Position numbers and translations under genes: made by a program
Shown here: piece by piece, positions 22,849 through 33,649 of the stretch
Layout of the letters: each line of letters starts with the position of its first letter
Numbering within the stretch: the stretch's first letter is position 1
NCBI GenBank assembly: GCA_021397845.1
Contig: CM038043.1
Location: forward strand, 33,045,501-33,109,500
Source: Areca catechu
Lineage: Eukaryota > Streptophyta > Magnoliopsida > Arecales > Arecaceae
DNA length: 64,000 bases
Reading direction: 5' to 3'
Notes under the pieces: generated by a model
The model's input: only the letters and a program-made list of their open reading frames with translations
Told to the model about the DNA's origin: nothing
The model's database searches: none

Positions 22849-24807
22849 ATGGCTAGGATCATAAAAGTTAGCTGTACTGATGAACCTGAAGGTTCCACCT
22901 CTCAGAAAAAGAAAAGCCAAGACGAATCAGTTAGAATATATGCCATTAGGACCTCCCTAATAGAGCATAGGGTTCTAACATTGCAGAGATATTATAATAT
23001 CTCGGATAAGTTTATAATGGTCACTCCGAGTTCCGAAGATCGAATAGATCAGCCACCCCCGGATAGTTTGGCAGTTTATGAAGAACACCTTAAAGCTGGA
23101 CTTAGATTCCCGCTACATCCTTTCTTCATCCAAATTTTTAGGTTATATCACGTACTCCCTGCCCAACTGACTCCCAACAGTATTAGGATAATTTGCGCCT
23201 TCCTGATCCTTTGTAAATATGCAGAGATAACACCAAAAACTTCTCTTTTTACTGCCCTTTTTGTGTTGAAAAGGGATTTTCATGGCAAGGGGTGGTGGGT
23301 GATCAACCCTTGCCATGGCCGTAAATTTATTGTTGGGCTTCCTTCAGCCATTCATGGCTGGAAGCCCTGTTTTTTTTACATAATCTCCAAGATTTCCTGA
23401 GACTTCAACATTAGTCATAAGGAATCCCGTTTAACACCAAATGATGGCAAAAAGATATTAATAGTAGACAAAGAGGACTTTGAGAAGCTTACAAAAATGA
23501 AGATTCCCCAAATAAAAGAGCTTCTCAACGAGAGGAGATTATATTTGGCTGACATCAGCCCCAAACCTTCTTTAGGTATCTTACTGTCGATAGTATCCTT
23601 TCACTTATCTGATGATGATTAGCTTTAACATTCAATTTGTCGGATTATGCAGACACAACCATCATGATGGATGCTCAGAGACTTCGGCAAATGTCGAAGA
23701 AGAGGAAAACCGTGGCCGCTCCGATCGATCAGAGGAGATGAGAGGCCAAGAAGCCTAGAAAAACAAAACCAGCTACTTCATCGACACCAAAGTCTCCGAT
23801 ATTAATAGCAAGTGTATCGGATGACGATGATGTGCCATCTCTGCTTCCCTTCAGCCTCCCATGCAGGAGAGGCGATCGGCCAGAGTTCTTATTATCGGCC
23901 CGTCGTCATCCCCCCTTGCCAAGCTGACAAAGGAAAAGCTCCGATGGTGGAGGAAGAAGAAAGGACTTAGAAGATTCCATCATCAATTTTAATGTTTACA
24001 TAGATGAATTGGGTCTGACAGACCCAGAATTGGCACGTCGCCTTATGAAGACCACTATTCTTCCAAAAGACTGGGAGATGACCAAATCCCAGCATATAGA
24101 CGAAACAATTTTGTCAATTCACCCCACCATACTCAAGGTACAGTATTAAACTTTGCTTCAAATAATCGATCAAATGATCTTTTCAAAATCCGACCAAATT
24201 AGTTACGGAATATGTAGCTTGTCCATGGAGTTACCATATGGAGGAAAGTTTAAAGAGCTTCGACCTACTCCGCCAAGCGATGCGTAATGAGATAGACACA
24301 TCTAAGGCAGAAAAAGAGGTTGCTGAAAAGTTGAAATTGATTGTAGAAAAGAAGTTAGAACAAAGTACAGCCCAAACTTTAGCTCTGGAGAATGAGCTCA
24401 AGGCAGCTTAATCCAGATTAGTCGACACCGAATCGAAGTTTAAGAAGAAAAAGAAGAAACTTTGATCGGCTGTAACTAAAGCCGAAGAAAGGGTCGCAGC
24501 AGCCGAGAAGAAAGCAAAACAAGCTGTCAAAGAGGCCGTTGAAAATTATGAAAAGTCATCGGCTTTTCAGGATAAGCTCCATGAGGCAGGGGTCGAAAGT
24601 TATGATATCGACTATGGAGCCTGCTTAGATAAGGTAAAAAGATGTTACCCTGACCTGGACGTTTCCAAAATCACGAAAGAATCCGATGAAGAAGGTCAGG
24701 ATAAAGAACAAACTGAATATCAAATTGAAGAACCGATAGTAGATATCCCGATCCAAGAAGAAGCAGTACCAATCTCCGCTCCAGAACAGATCGAAGAAGC
24801 CAATTAA
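22849..24807 (+). pseudogene. El2 antisense gene A (Transposase_28-like, coiled coil, three exons)
   Basis: The ATG at 22849 starts a 183-codon open stretch with YYNISDKF, LAVYEEHLKAGLRFPLHPFF, VLPAQLTPNSIRIICAF, GKGWWVINPCHGRKF and AIHGWKPCF, closely matching El1 gene A. A TGA at 23398 precedes RLTPNDGKKILIVDKEDFEK, KELLNERRLYLADISPKPSL and intron 1 (23576-23652). Exon 2 has a basic MSKKRKTVAAPID and KKPRKTK (NLS-like), then DPELARRLMKTTILPKDWEM up to intron 2 (24138-24217). Exon 3 is a coiled coil (KAEKEVAEKLKL) with two stops, then SSAFQDKLHEAGVESYDIDY, CYPDLDVSKITKES and an acidic tail ending at TAA 24805. Intron positions equal those of El1. No known reaction. Confidence 0.72.
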
Positions 24808-25710
24808 TGACAGTTGAACAGAACCTAGAAAGTTAATTATATAACTGATGTACTAGTATGTTCTACTTTTAATATAAAATGAAAAAGTTTCTTTCATTCT
24901 TATCTTTCAAATCATACGGCCGTACGATGAATGCTGACCAATATAGCAAATCTATTTATTTTTTTCAAATAAAGGTCGTTAAACTTCAAACAAAGCAAAT
25001 ATTCTTTTGAAAGAATTTTAGTTTAACACTTAATAAGGTAAACTATTCGACAAACTTTCATAAGTAAGAAAATTTTCTAAGTATGAAACCATCGGATCAT
25101 ATAAGAAATAGACATCTCAAAAATCCGTTAGACTATGAAGCCATCTGAATAAAATGAGCAATCATATGGAATTACCAAATTACAAACAGTATTAGCATAT
25201 TTTGAAAAACTTGATCAAAACAATTTCTCATTCGAAAAAAGTCTAACAACCCAAAATCATTGTCACCAAAAATTTCTTGAAAATATATTTACCCGATTGT
25301 TGACCGTCACATCATTAAGGGAGCTAATCACTTCAAATCAGTCGGCTCTTAAGGACAATATGGCAATATACCATCTTAGGTCATTGAAGCCTAAAGTAAT
25401 CCGATCTTTTAATCAGATTTACCAAATATCCATTCTAATACGTGATAATAATAATAATAAGGCATATCATTCTCACCAAATATCACATTCCTATTGAGGA
25501 TAATTATTCTGCAGATCATGATATCGTGCCGGTCAGTATTCCAAAAACCGTACATCATTCAAATTCAAATCAATTTCAGTCTTTTCTCTTTCCATAACTG
25601 ATTTTCTGAGAATCGGTAATGGCACATGAATTCCCACCAAATCAGGGACAACGTGTCACAATCTTGAGGCTGATCGTGATTTGGATCATAAATCCTGATC
25701 ATCGATACTC
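24808..25710. other. Spacer between El2 antisense genes A and B
   Basis: AT-rich with no credible gene. AATATAAAATGAAAAAG near 24871 could serve as a poly(A) signal region for gene A. A 66-codon plus frame at 25297 looks incidental. Confidence 0.5.
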
Positions 25711-25720
25711 TTTATATAAA
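25711..25720 (+). promoter_or_regulatory. TATA box of El2 antisense gene B
   Basis: TTTATATAAAGGGG lies about 115 bp upstream of the ATG at 25832. The context matches that of gene A and El1 gene B. Confidence 0.55.
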
Positions 25721-25831
25721 GGGGTTTTGGGCTTGCCTCTCAAGCCAGTTTCACTTTAAACATTTTGAGCATCTTCTTCCCCTTACATCTTGTTTCAAAA
25801 AACCTTGAGGAGTTCTCATCATATTCTGAAG

Positions 25832-27031
25832 ATGAAACCTGATAGCGAGAGACTTCATCAGGCACTCAAGAAAAGAGACAAATCCACATAATTTAGAGAA
25901 CAAAGAACATGCGTGAAAAGAGCTCGCTTATCAAAAAGCGTTTCCAAGACTTCTACTAAATAGGAACCACCTGTGAACATTGCATCTTCTTCTGATGATG
26001 AAAAGCCACATTTGCCGGATCCTTCGTCGACAAATCCAGAGAGCGGCTCGTCTAACAGACCAACCCTGTCTCCAATAAAAAAAAGGTAAATATTCGATTA
26101 CGGAAACAATATCTGAAACGGAGGCCGACAAGGACATTCATGTTGTCGTAGCAGATGCAGGTTTCGACAACCCAAAACTGGCTAAAACAGTGTTGCAATC
26201 CACCATTCTTCGGAAGGACAGGGAAGCAACACACAAGTGCGGAGTGGGAGATATTTTCTCCTCAATTTATCTAGGAATACTAAAGATAAATGTCAACTTC
26301 CTCTGCAAAGAATTTTCTACTTTTGTCTCTAATTTTATCTTCATTCCTTTTGCCAGTTTATAAATGATATTTCCATGATCGAAGAAAGCTTGCTCAGATC
26401 AACAAACTCTCAAATTAACCTCCAAAATCAATTGACATTGGCCAAAGAAGAGAGAGATAAGGTCGATGCATATCGAGTGGCCTTAGAATCAAGATTAGTC
26501 AAAACTACCTCCGCAAACTTTTTGTTAAAAAGACAAATAAAAACAATCGAAGACGATGTCATAAAGTTTCTAGCTAACGCAAAAGAAAGGAGGAAGAAGC
26601 TTCACATGGCAGAAACAACCGTAGAAGAGAAGAGCCGTGCTTATGCTGAGATAATGGCTCAGAAATCCAGAATGAAAGAGAAAGTTGCTCTTCTCAAACA
26701 AAAACTAAAACAAGCTGAACAAAAGATCATTTTGGCGGTTCAAGAGAGCCTTCATGCAGTTGATAAGTTCAAGAAATCTGAGACCTTTAACGATGAAATA
26801 GATAAAGCAGGGGCAGAAGGTTAGAAGATCGGCTTTGAAGACTGTATCGAGAAGATCAAAGAGTTATATCCTGATCTCAATTTTTTTTCTATTACCATAG
26901 ACGAGATCATGGAAGAAGATGAGACGAAAAAGTCGATCAATGATCCAATGATCCCTCCAGCTAAAAGAGTACCAATTCAAAAGACGATTGCCCTTACCTC
27001 AACACTTAATCCAATTGAAAAAACTGAATAG
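25832..27031 (+). pseudogene. El2 antisense gene B (coiled-coil paralogue of gene A)
   Basis: Starts MKPDSERLHQALKKRDKS, similar to El1 gene B, then several stops. FDNPKLAKTVLQSTILRKDR near 26165 parallels the gene A segment DPELARRLMKTTILPKDW. A probable intron follows (26286-26356). Its acceptor TTTTGCCAG is intact but the donor reads AAG-ATAAAT, so GT has become AT. The open stretch 26375-26821 is a coiled coil (SQINLQNQLTLAKEERDKV, MKEKVALLKQKLKQAEQ) ending FKKSETFNDEIDKAGAEG. After a stop it continues KIGFEDCIEKIKELYPDLNF to TAG 27029. The end matches gene A (SSAFQDKLHEAG...CYPDLD). It is longer than El1 gene B and keeps the intron that El1 B lacks. Function unknown. Confidence 0.65.
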
Positions 27032-27559
27032 TACTTATAACTGTATGCTCTTGATGAACCAATGTTTTTTTTTAATCAATTATTAATGAAATCTTCTCTT
27101 TCCTTCCGGAGAATATCAAATTTAAACTTTACAAACTAATTTTATCTGCTGTAATAATCTTCAAGAAGCCAATAATGCATTTCTCTAATGCTTCAGACAT
27201 AATGATGTAACAATATCGATGAAGTGGTGGATTAGACCAACCATATTTGTCGAATTGTGATCAACGTGTCAAGTCAACCCTTTGGTTGATCGATCATTCC
27301 AATATTAGTATACCGATGAAATGGTGGGTCAGACCAACTCTATTTATCAGGCCAACCTTTCAATAAATCGATTATATCGATATTATCATACCGATGAGTC
27401 GGTGAATCAGACCAACTCTGTTTGTCGGATCGTGGTTAGCATTTTAGGCCAACCTTCCAGTTGTATCATACCGATGAGTCGGTGAGTCAGATCAACTCTG
27501 TATGTCGGATACATCAAACATCTTTCCTCGGATAGGAATAGTAAGAAAGGAAAATCACT
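27032..27559. repeat. El2 post-pol spacer with ~80-bp tandem repeats
   Basis: Four related units starting CGATGA(A/G)T at 27217, 27314, 27392 and 27472 (spacing 97, 78, 80), each with GGTG-ATCAGACCAACTCTRT. They lie between the convergent ends of gene B and pol, the same place as the 92-bp repeat in El1, but the sequences are unrelated. Confidence 0.75.
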
Positions 27560-28700
27560 TTATTGATGATATTTACAAAGATTTTCTACATTCCAAGGTC
27601 AAGTCTTTGATAGCCATCTAGGCTTTCAATTCGATAAGTCCCGGGTCGCACAACTTTAGCGACGCGGTAGAGACCTTCCCAATTTGGGACAAGTTTGCCC
27701 TAATCAGTCGGTCGGGATATTACCGTTTTACATAGGACAAGATTTCCAGGTCAAAAACTCGAGCCTTGACTCTCGAATTATAATATCGAGCAACCCTTTG
27801 TTGATACACTGCCGTTCTTAATTATGCTTGTAACCTGGAGCTTTCAAGCAGATCCAGATCAACTCTTCTTTGGTCGGCATTACTCGACTCCTCTAGGCAG
27901 TCTGTTCTTCTAGAACGAAAAATAATTTCTATAGGCAACATGGCTTCATTTCCATAGGTGAGGTTGAATGGGGATTTCCCCGCAGTAAATCGGGGAGTTG
28001 TTTGATAAGCCAAAAGAACGGAATTGAGTTCATCTGTCCAAAGTCCTTTAATTTCATTCAATCAAGTCTTCAATCCATGAAGGATGGTCCGATTGGTCAC
28101 TTCTGCTTTTTCATTGGCTTGTGGATGTCCAACAAAAGTTAATTTATGAAGAATGTGGAATCGAGCACAAAAATCGCCAAACTTCATATTGTCGAACTGT
28201 CTCCCATTGTCAGTGATAATTGTAGGGGAGATCCCAAATCTATATAAGATGGCGTTTCTATGCCTCAACTTTAGTTTCAGTAATTTGGACTAAAGGCCCA
28301 GCTTCCACCTACTTGATAAAATAATCGATGGCTACGATCAAAAATTTTCGTTGTCCAGAGACTGAAAAAAATGGACCAAGAATATCCATTCCCTACTGAG
28401 CAAACGGTCAGAGAGCAGTCAACTGTGTTAAATGACTAGCAGGACATCTTTGTATATTAGTATACCTTTGACAGGAGTCACACTTCCTCACAAAATCTGC
28501 TGCATCTTTCCGTATAGTTGGCCAATAATATCCTTGCCTTATGATTTTATAAACCAGTGATCTGCCCCCTAGATGGTCTCCACATATATCTTCATGAATC
28601 TCTTTTAGAGCATACTCAGCATTCGAAGGGGCAAACATTTTAATAGTGGCTAGGAGAATGATTTTTTGTATAATAAACCATCCAAAATGACGTATTGAGA
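27560..28700 (-). pseudogene. pol: El2 integrase
   Basis: Minus-strand pieces: 28638-28408 has the H-H-C-C zinc domain (HEDICGDHLGGRSL, CDSCQRYTN); 28268-28062 the core with TIITDNGRQFDN and EKAEVTNRTI; 28061-27822 LAYQTTPRFTAGKSPFNLTY. The C-terminal end runs through RPGTYRIESLDG to a TAA at 27562-27560. Frameshifts and stops separate the pieces. It is about as similar to El1 integrase as two Tat families would be. Confidence 0.88.
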
Positions 28701-29720
28701 AGCAATCCTATGAAGTTACTTGGCCTCCACATTGTTTTCCGGTAAAATTCCTTTGGTTAAATATATGATTATATGGCTCATCCAGTTTGATTCTTATCCT
28801 ATCTAAATGACTTTTTCTTAGTTATCCTCGGAGATACTAAGAATTTTCAAATGTTCCACAAAAATCCAACCCATTGAATCGGATGCCGAAGTGGCTAACC
28901 GAGACAATGAATCAACTCGAAAATTTTCAGCTCTAGGGACATGGCTGATGTCCCAGGAATAAAATAAGGCACTTAGTTCTTGAACTCTTCCTAAATATAG
29001 GGCCAAGGTCGCATCACGGGCCTGAAAATCTCCTTTTACTTGATTTACAACTGAGAATCGGACAATACCTTCAATCTTCGAACACCTAGCTCCTTTGCAA
29101 TTCTCAGGCCAGCCAAAAGGACCACATATTCAGCCTGGTTATTAGAAGTTCTAAAAGAGAATCGGAGAGCATATTCCATGACATCTTCACTAAGACAGGA
29201 TAAAATTAAGCCAGCTCCACAACCAGAAGAATTTGAAGCTCCATCTAAATGAAGAATCCGAGGGATATCATTCTTCTCCACTTCAACTGATGCCTGAACA
29301 TCGTCCTCATTGTCATTCCAAGTGCATTCGACAATGAAGTCAGCCAACACCTGAGCTTTCATTGCAGAGTAAGGTTGATAAGTAATATCAAACTCATTTA
29401 ACTTTACTGTCCACTTCGCCATCCAGGTAGATGTATTAGGACATTATAAAACAGTTCTTAGAGGTTGATCAGTCAGTACGATAATCGGATGGGATTGGAA
29501 GTAAGGTCTGAGCTGCTTTGCTGATATGACCAAGGTGTAAACAATTTTTTGAAGTTTTGAATATCTTACCTTAGCATCATGAAGAATTTTGCTGATATAA
29601 TAGATGGACTTGTATGATCCAACGAATCCTTGCCTTACTAATACTGAGCTGACCACTTCATCGGATGCAGCCAAGTAAAGATATAGACTTTCCCCGTCTT
29701 TGGCTTGGATAACAGGATCG
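28701..29720 (-). pseudogene. pol: El2 RNase H and archaeal-type RNase H
   Basis: 29674-29444 holds the end of the first RNase H (KSIYYISKILHDAKVRYSKL, RPYFQSHPIIVLTDQPL). 29422-29045 holds the second RNase H (ILHLDGASNSSGCGAGLIL, SNNQAEYVVLLAGLRIAKE, VLSDSQL). 29006-28818 continues (ISHVPRAENFRVDSLSRLAT). The duplicate RNase H again marks Tat. Stops occur between and after the domains. Confidence 0.87.
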
Positions 29721-30640
29721 AATTCATCAGATATTTTTTAAGCTCCTCAAACACTCGTTGACGACTAACCGACTAATCAAAGTCTTTAGATTATCGCAAG
29801 GCTTTAAAGAAAGGCAAGCACCTTTTGGCCGAACGGGATATAAAGCGACTTAATGAAGCGATCCATCCGATCAATTGTTGAATCTCCTTTTTATTAGCAA
29901 GATGCCTCATGTCTAATATGGCTCGGATCTTTTCTGGATTAGCTTCAATCCCTCGTTTCGTAACCATAAAATCCAAAATTTTTCGGAGGTTACGCCAAAA
30001 ACATACTTTGATTTAGTTTCATTTGATGCTCACGAATCATGTCAAAGGCTCTTTGTAGGTCTTTGATTTGATCGTCGACCTGAGTACTATTGACAATCAT
30101 ATCGTCCACATACACCTCCATGATCTTACTAATCTGATCCTCAAAGATCTTGTTTACTAATCTCTGGTACGTAGCTCCAGCATTTTTGAGACCAAAGGGC
30201 ATTACCCAGTAGCAGTATATCCCTCGATCTGTAACAAAAAGATTTTTTCTTCATTTTCTAAACTCATTCATATTTGGTTATAACCTGAAAAAGCATCCAT
30301 AAAACTTAAGAGCTTATGCCCTGCAGTAGCGTCAACAAGTTGATCGATTTTGGATAGAGAAAAACTATCTTTAGGACATGCCTTGTTAAGATCTGTGTAA
30401 TCAATACATATCCTCCACTTCCTATTAAATTTTTTTATCATAACTACATTGGCAAGCCAATTAGGATAGTGAACTTCTCTGATGAATCAGGAGTCAAGTA
30501 ATTTGGCTACCTTCTCATTGATAATTTTTGCCTTTTCGGGACAATTTCTCTTTTTTGATGGACTGGCCGACTCAACGGGTCTACCTTAAGCTCATGTGTG
30601 ATTATTTCAGGAGGAATTTCTAACATATCGGCGGCTGTCC
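29721..30640 (-). pseudogene. pol: El2 reverse transcriptase
   Basis: 30202-29990 has MPFGLKNAGATYQRLVNKIF and the active-site VYVDDMIVNS. 29976-29791 continues FMVTKRGIEANPEKIRAI. Upstream, fragments of the fingers (for example AYPNWLANVV-like and TDLNKAC-like stretches around 30480-30370) are broken by stops. Inactive. Confidence 0.82.
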
Positions 30641-31134
30641 ATCAAATATATCGGCATTCTTTTGCAAGAAGTCAATCAATTCTTGCCTTTGATCTTCATC
30701 AAGAGAGCTTCCAACCTAAACAGTTTTAGTCGGATCATCCTTCACCAAAGGTGCGGAAATGGTTCTTTCCACTGGATTCCAATTCCTTTAGTCTGATCAC
30801 AAGGATCTATTTGCTCTGGAGTTAATCCACTAATTGGTCGTTGATTCTGAATCATCAAACATTGACGAGCCATCTGTTGATCTCCTCTCACTTCTTCGAT
30901 CCCATTTTGAATCGAAAATCATACTAACAGATGATAAGTAAATACAATAGCCTGAAATTTGTTCAAGACTAGTCACCCTAAGATGGCATTATACACGGAA
31001 GACGTCCGAACAACCATAAAAGTGAGATGGAGGGTCTTCTATTTTAGTATTGTTCCGAAGGTCACAGGGAATATTATTTCTCCTTCCACCCTTACGGAGT
31101 TTCCTCCAAGTCCAGTTAACGAGACACAAGTTCT

Positions 31135-32013
31135 TCATAACTTGTCAATAGATAAGTTTATTTTGACAAAAGCATCATAAAGCAAAATCTCAGTAGAACT
31201 TCTATTATCAATCAAAATTCGGCGTACATCGTAATTTACAATTATTACAAAAATCATAACAGGATCATCATGCAGTATTTGAATTCCTTGTAGATCATCG
31301 TCAGAAAAGTTGATGCTCCTTTGGAGTCTTTTTGGAGCCTTATCATCTTCATAAAATGTTTGGTGGTGGAGCATGCCGACCATACCATCAATCGTTTGTT
31401 ATTGGGGAGCTATGTACCATCGTAATCAATCTTGAGGCCGTTGGCCTTGGTGCCGTTGCTTCAATCGATCGATTTTGATTTTGATTATGAACATATTTGC
31501 CTAGATAACCGTGCTTGATCAGATCTTCAATCTCGTCCTTTAATTGGATACACTATTTTGTAGTGTATCCGTGATCGCGGTGAAATCGACAGTATTTAAT
31601 CCTATTGCGCATGGCAACCGGAGCTCACATTAGCCTTGGCCTTTGAAGAAAGTTTCCTTTTTCTATCTCCATAAGTATTTTTTCTCTTGGAAGGGTCAGG
31701 GGATATAGGTATCATACTTGTTAACATATCCTCTGCTGATTAAGTTCTTCGGCTTTTAAACTTGCCGCTGAATTGATCGATCTCCAGGGAACCGAAACCC
31801 ATCATTCTTGGTATTCTTCTTGTTCGGCACCGATTTCCTTCCCACCTGGTGTCGGCTCAAGCTTGTTCTTCAGCCTGAGCATACTTTTGGGCACGAGCCA
31901 ATAGTTCGGAATAGCTGATTGGGAACATTTTATCTAAAGAAAACGTGAACCTGGAGGCTCGCAACCCTTTTTTCATAGCTGACATAGCTACATGCTCATT
32001 GAAATCCGAAATC
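31135..32013 (-). pseudogene. gag-pr: El2 gag C-terminal half and protease
   Basis: Begins right after the El3 target site: ISDFNEHVAMSAMKKGLRAS parallels El1 IPDLNEHMAMSALKKGLRTS. Near 31600-31550 is a zinc-knuckle-like CRFHRDHGYTTK interrupted by a stop before its last Cys. The protease at 31383-31135 reads RRILIDNRSSTEILLYDAF; the catalytic DNG of El1 is DNR here, which should abolish activity. It continues gag at 40942-41852 on the far side of El3. Confidence 0.82.
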
Positions 32014-32018
32014 TTCAG

Positions 32019-33649
32019 TGATGCAGAACAAATAAAGGGATGCGATGCGGAAGTAAATTAAGATTAACTAATTTTTTTGTTGTTTTTATAGGTTTGTAGA
32101 AGTTGGCTTCAAATCAAAGAAAAGTTAACCTAACATTGAAAGATACTAATATGATAATTGAAAGCACAATTTTAAGGAAACTAAATTATCAGAGTAATTC
32201 AGAAGCAACGGATCGCTGGGGGTTGAGAAACTCCCAGACCTAGGGTTTCGCTCCGAACTTTCAACAGAACAGAAATAAAGAGAAGAGAAGGTTTATCTAA
32301 CCAGACAATGATCTTCACAGATTTTGGTGGAAGAACTCTCCCGAGCAGATTGTTGGATCCTCGGAGTCAGATATCTTCGTAATGGATCCTCCAATACTGG
32401 TCCTTTGGCGGGTTGGCTTCTCCTGAACTCAAGATCTGGAAGAGAAGAAAAATAATTGATGGAATCAGAGAGTCAAGGAAAGATTTACCAGGTTGATGAA
32501 CTTGAAGATCGAAATTGCTGAAAACTGGATTCTCCTGGATGCTGATGTGATTTTCCTTGGAACTTGCTCTGGATCTGAAGTAGCCGGACTGGATCTGGAT
32601 GAAGGTGGACGGCCTGGACTTGTAGAGAGAGAGAGGCCGTGGGAGATGGATGGATCTAGGGTTTGATGGAATGAAAATAATGGAGGGTGGCTAGGGTTTT
32701 GGAATTTCAAGTGGCTAACCTAGGGTTTTGGATAAGGATGGAGATCTCTCACCTCCTCAAGGCTCCAATGAAACCCGGATTACCCCCTCACGGAGCTCAA
32801 CACTTAGAATAGTGCGGAAGAAGAGAAACCTAGGTCACTCAACACAAGAGAATAGCAAAAATAATTTTTCTTCATTGATTTTCTAAAGTTACAAAGAGAG
32901 GTCTATTATATAGACCTAAAATTTTCTCCTAGCTTGTACAAATTCCCATGTGGGACTAAACTCTTCCAACCCCTAGATTAGGTAGAAAATCCTCTCCCTT
33001 GGCCGACCAAGAGTCCAAAAAAAATTGGGACGGCCATAAAGGAATTGTTTTGGAATTTTTATGGCGCCTCCTTTGGAGTTGGATTTGGATTTGGAGTCCT
33101 CTTCTTCTTATGGTATTTCTTCTTTTCTTCCACTCCAAGTTAAGCTCTTTGATTTTGATTTGAACTTCAATTAGGAGTAGGTTGGATGTCCTTCTTTGAT
33201 TTCTTCTCCAAGAGAAGTTTTCTTCCTTCTTTGCTTAGGTAAATTAGGCAGGTGTGGGCGCCTCCTTTAATTTAGCCTCCAATTTGATTTTCTCTTCTTT
33301 GGATGTGGGGACCATGACACTGGGATGCCTCTATGGCGCCTCCTAGACTCTGGCGTGTGCTCGGAGTGTGGCTGGGCATGTGGCTTGGAGTGTGGCCTCC
33401 ACTTGCTTGAACCTTGATTTGATTGGAAGAGAAATGTGGCACCATTTTGGACCAAATTGAAACCACATTGGGACTTGCACCGAGTCAACATGACTCAACA
33501 AAATTTAAATGGTGACTCAAGAAATAAATAAAATAAATAAACTGGTTGACCAGGTCAACCTTTATTACAAACCCTAATTTCTCGGGCAATGTCAATCAGA
33601 GATCCAAATGGAGCTCTGAAGTCTTCTTCTGAGTCTGGTGCCCGCACCA
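32019..33649 (-). repeat. El3 3' LTR (left, 1631 bp)
   Basis: Plus-strand ends TGATGCAGAACAAATAAAGG and GGTGCCCGCACCA. Its outer 58 bp (33649-33592) encode the end of the integrase frame. Confidence 0.95.
32899..32917 (-). promoter_or_regulatory. El3 LTR TATA box in an inverted repeat (left LTR)
   Basis: AGGTCTATTATATAGACCT: 7-bp arms around the TATA-like core. An identical copy lies at 40188-40206 in the other LTR. Probable core promoter of El3 on the minus strand. Confidence 0.55.
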
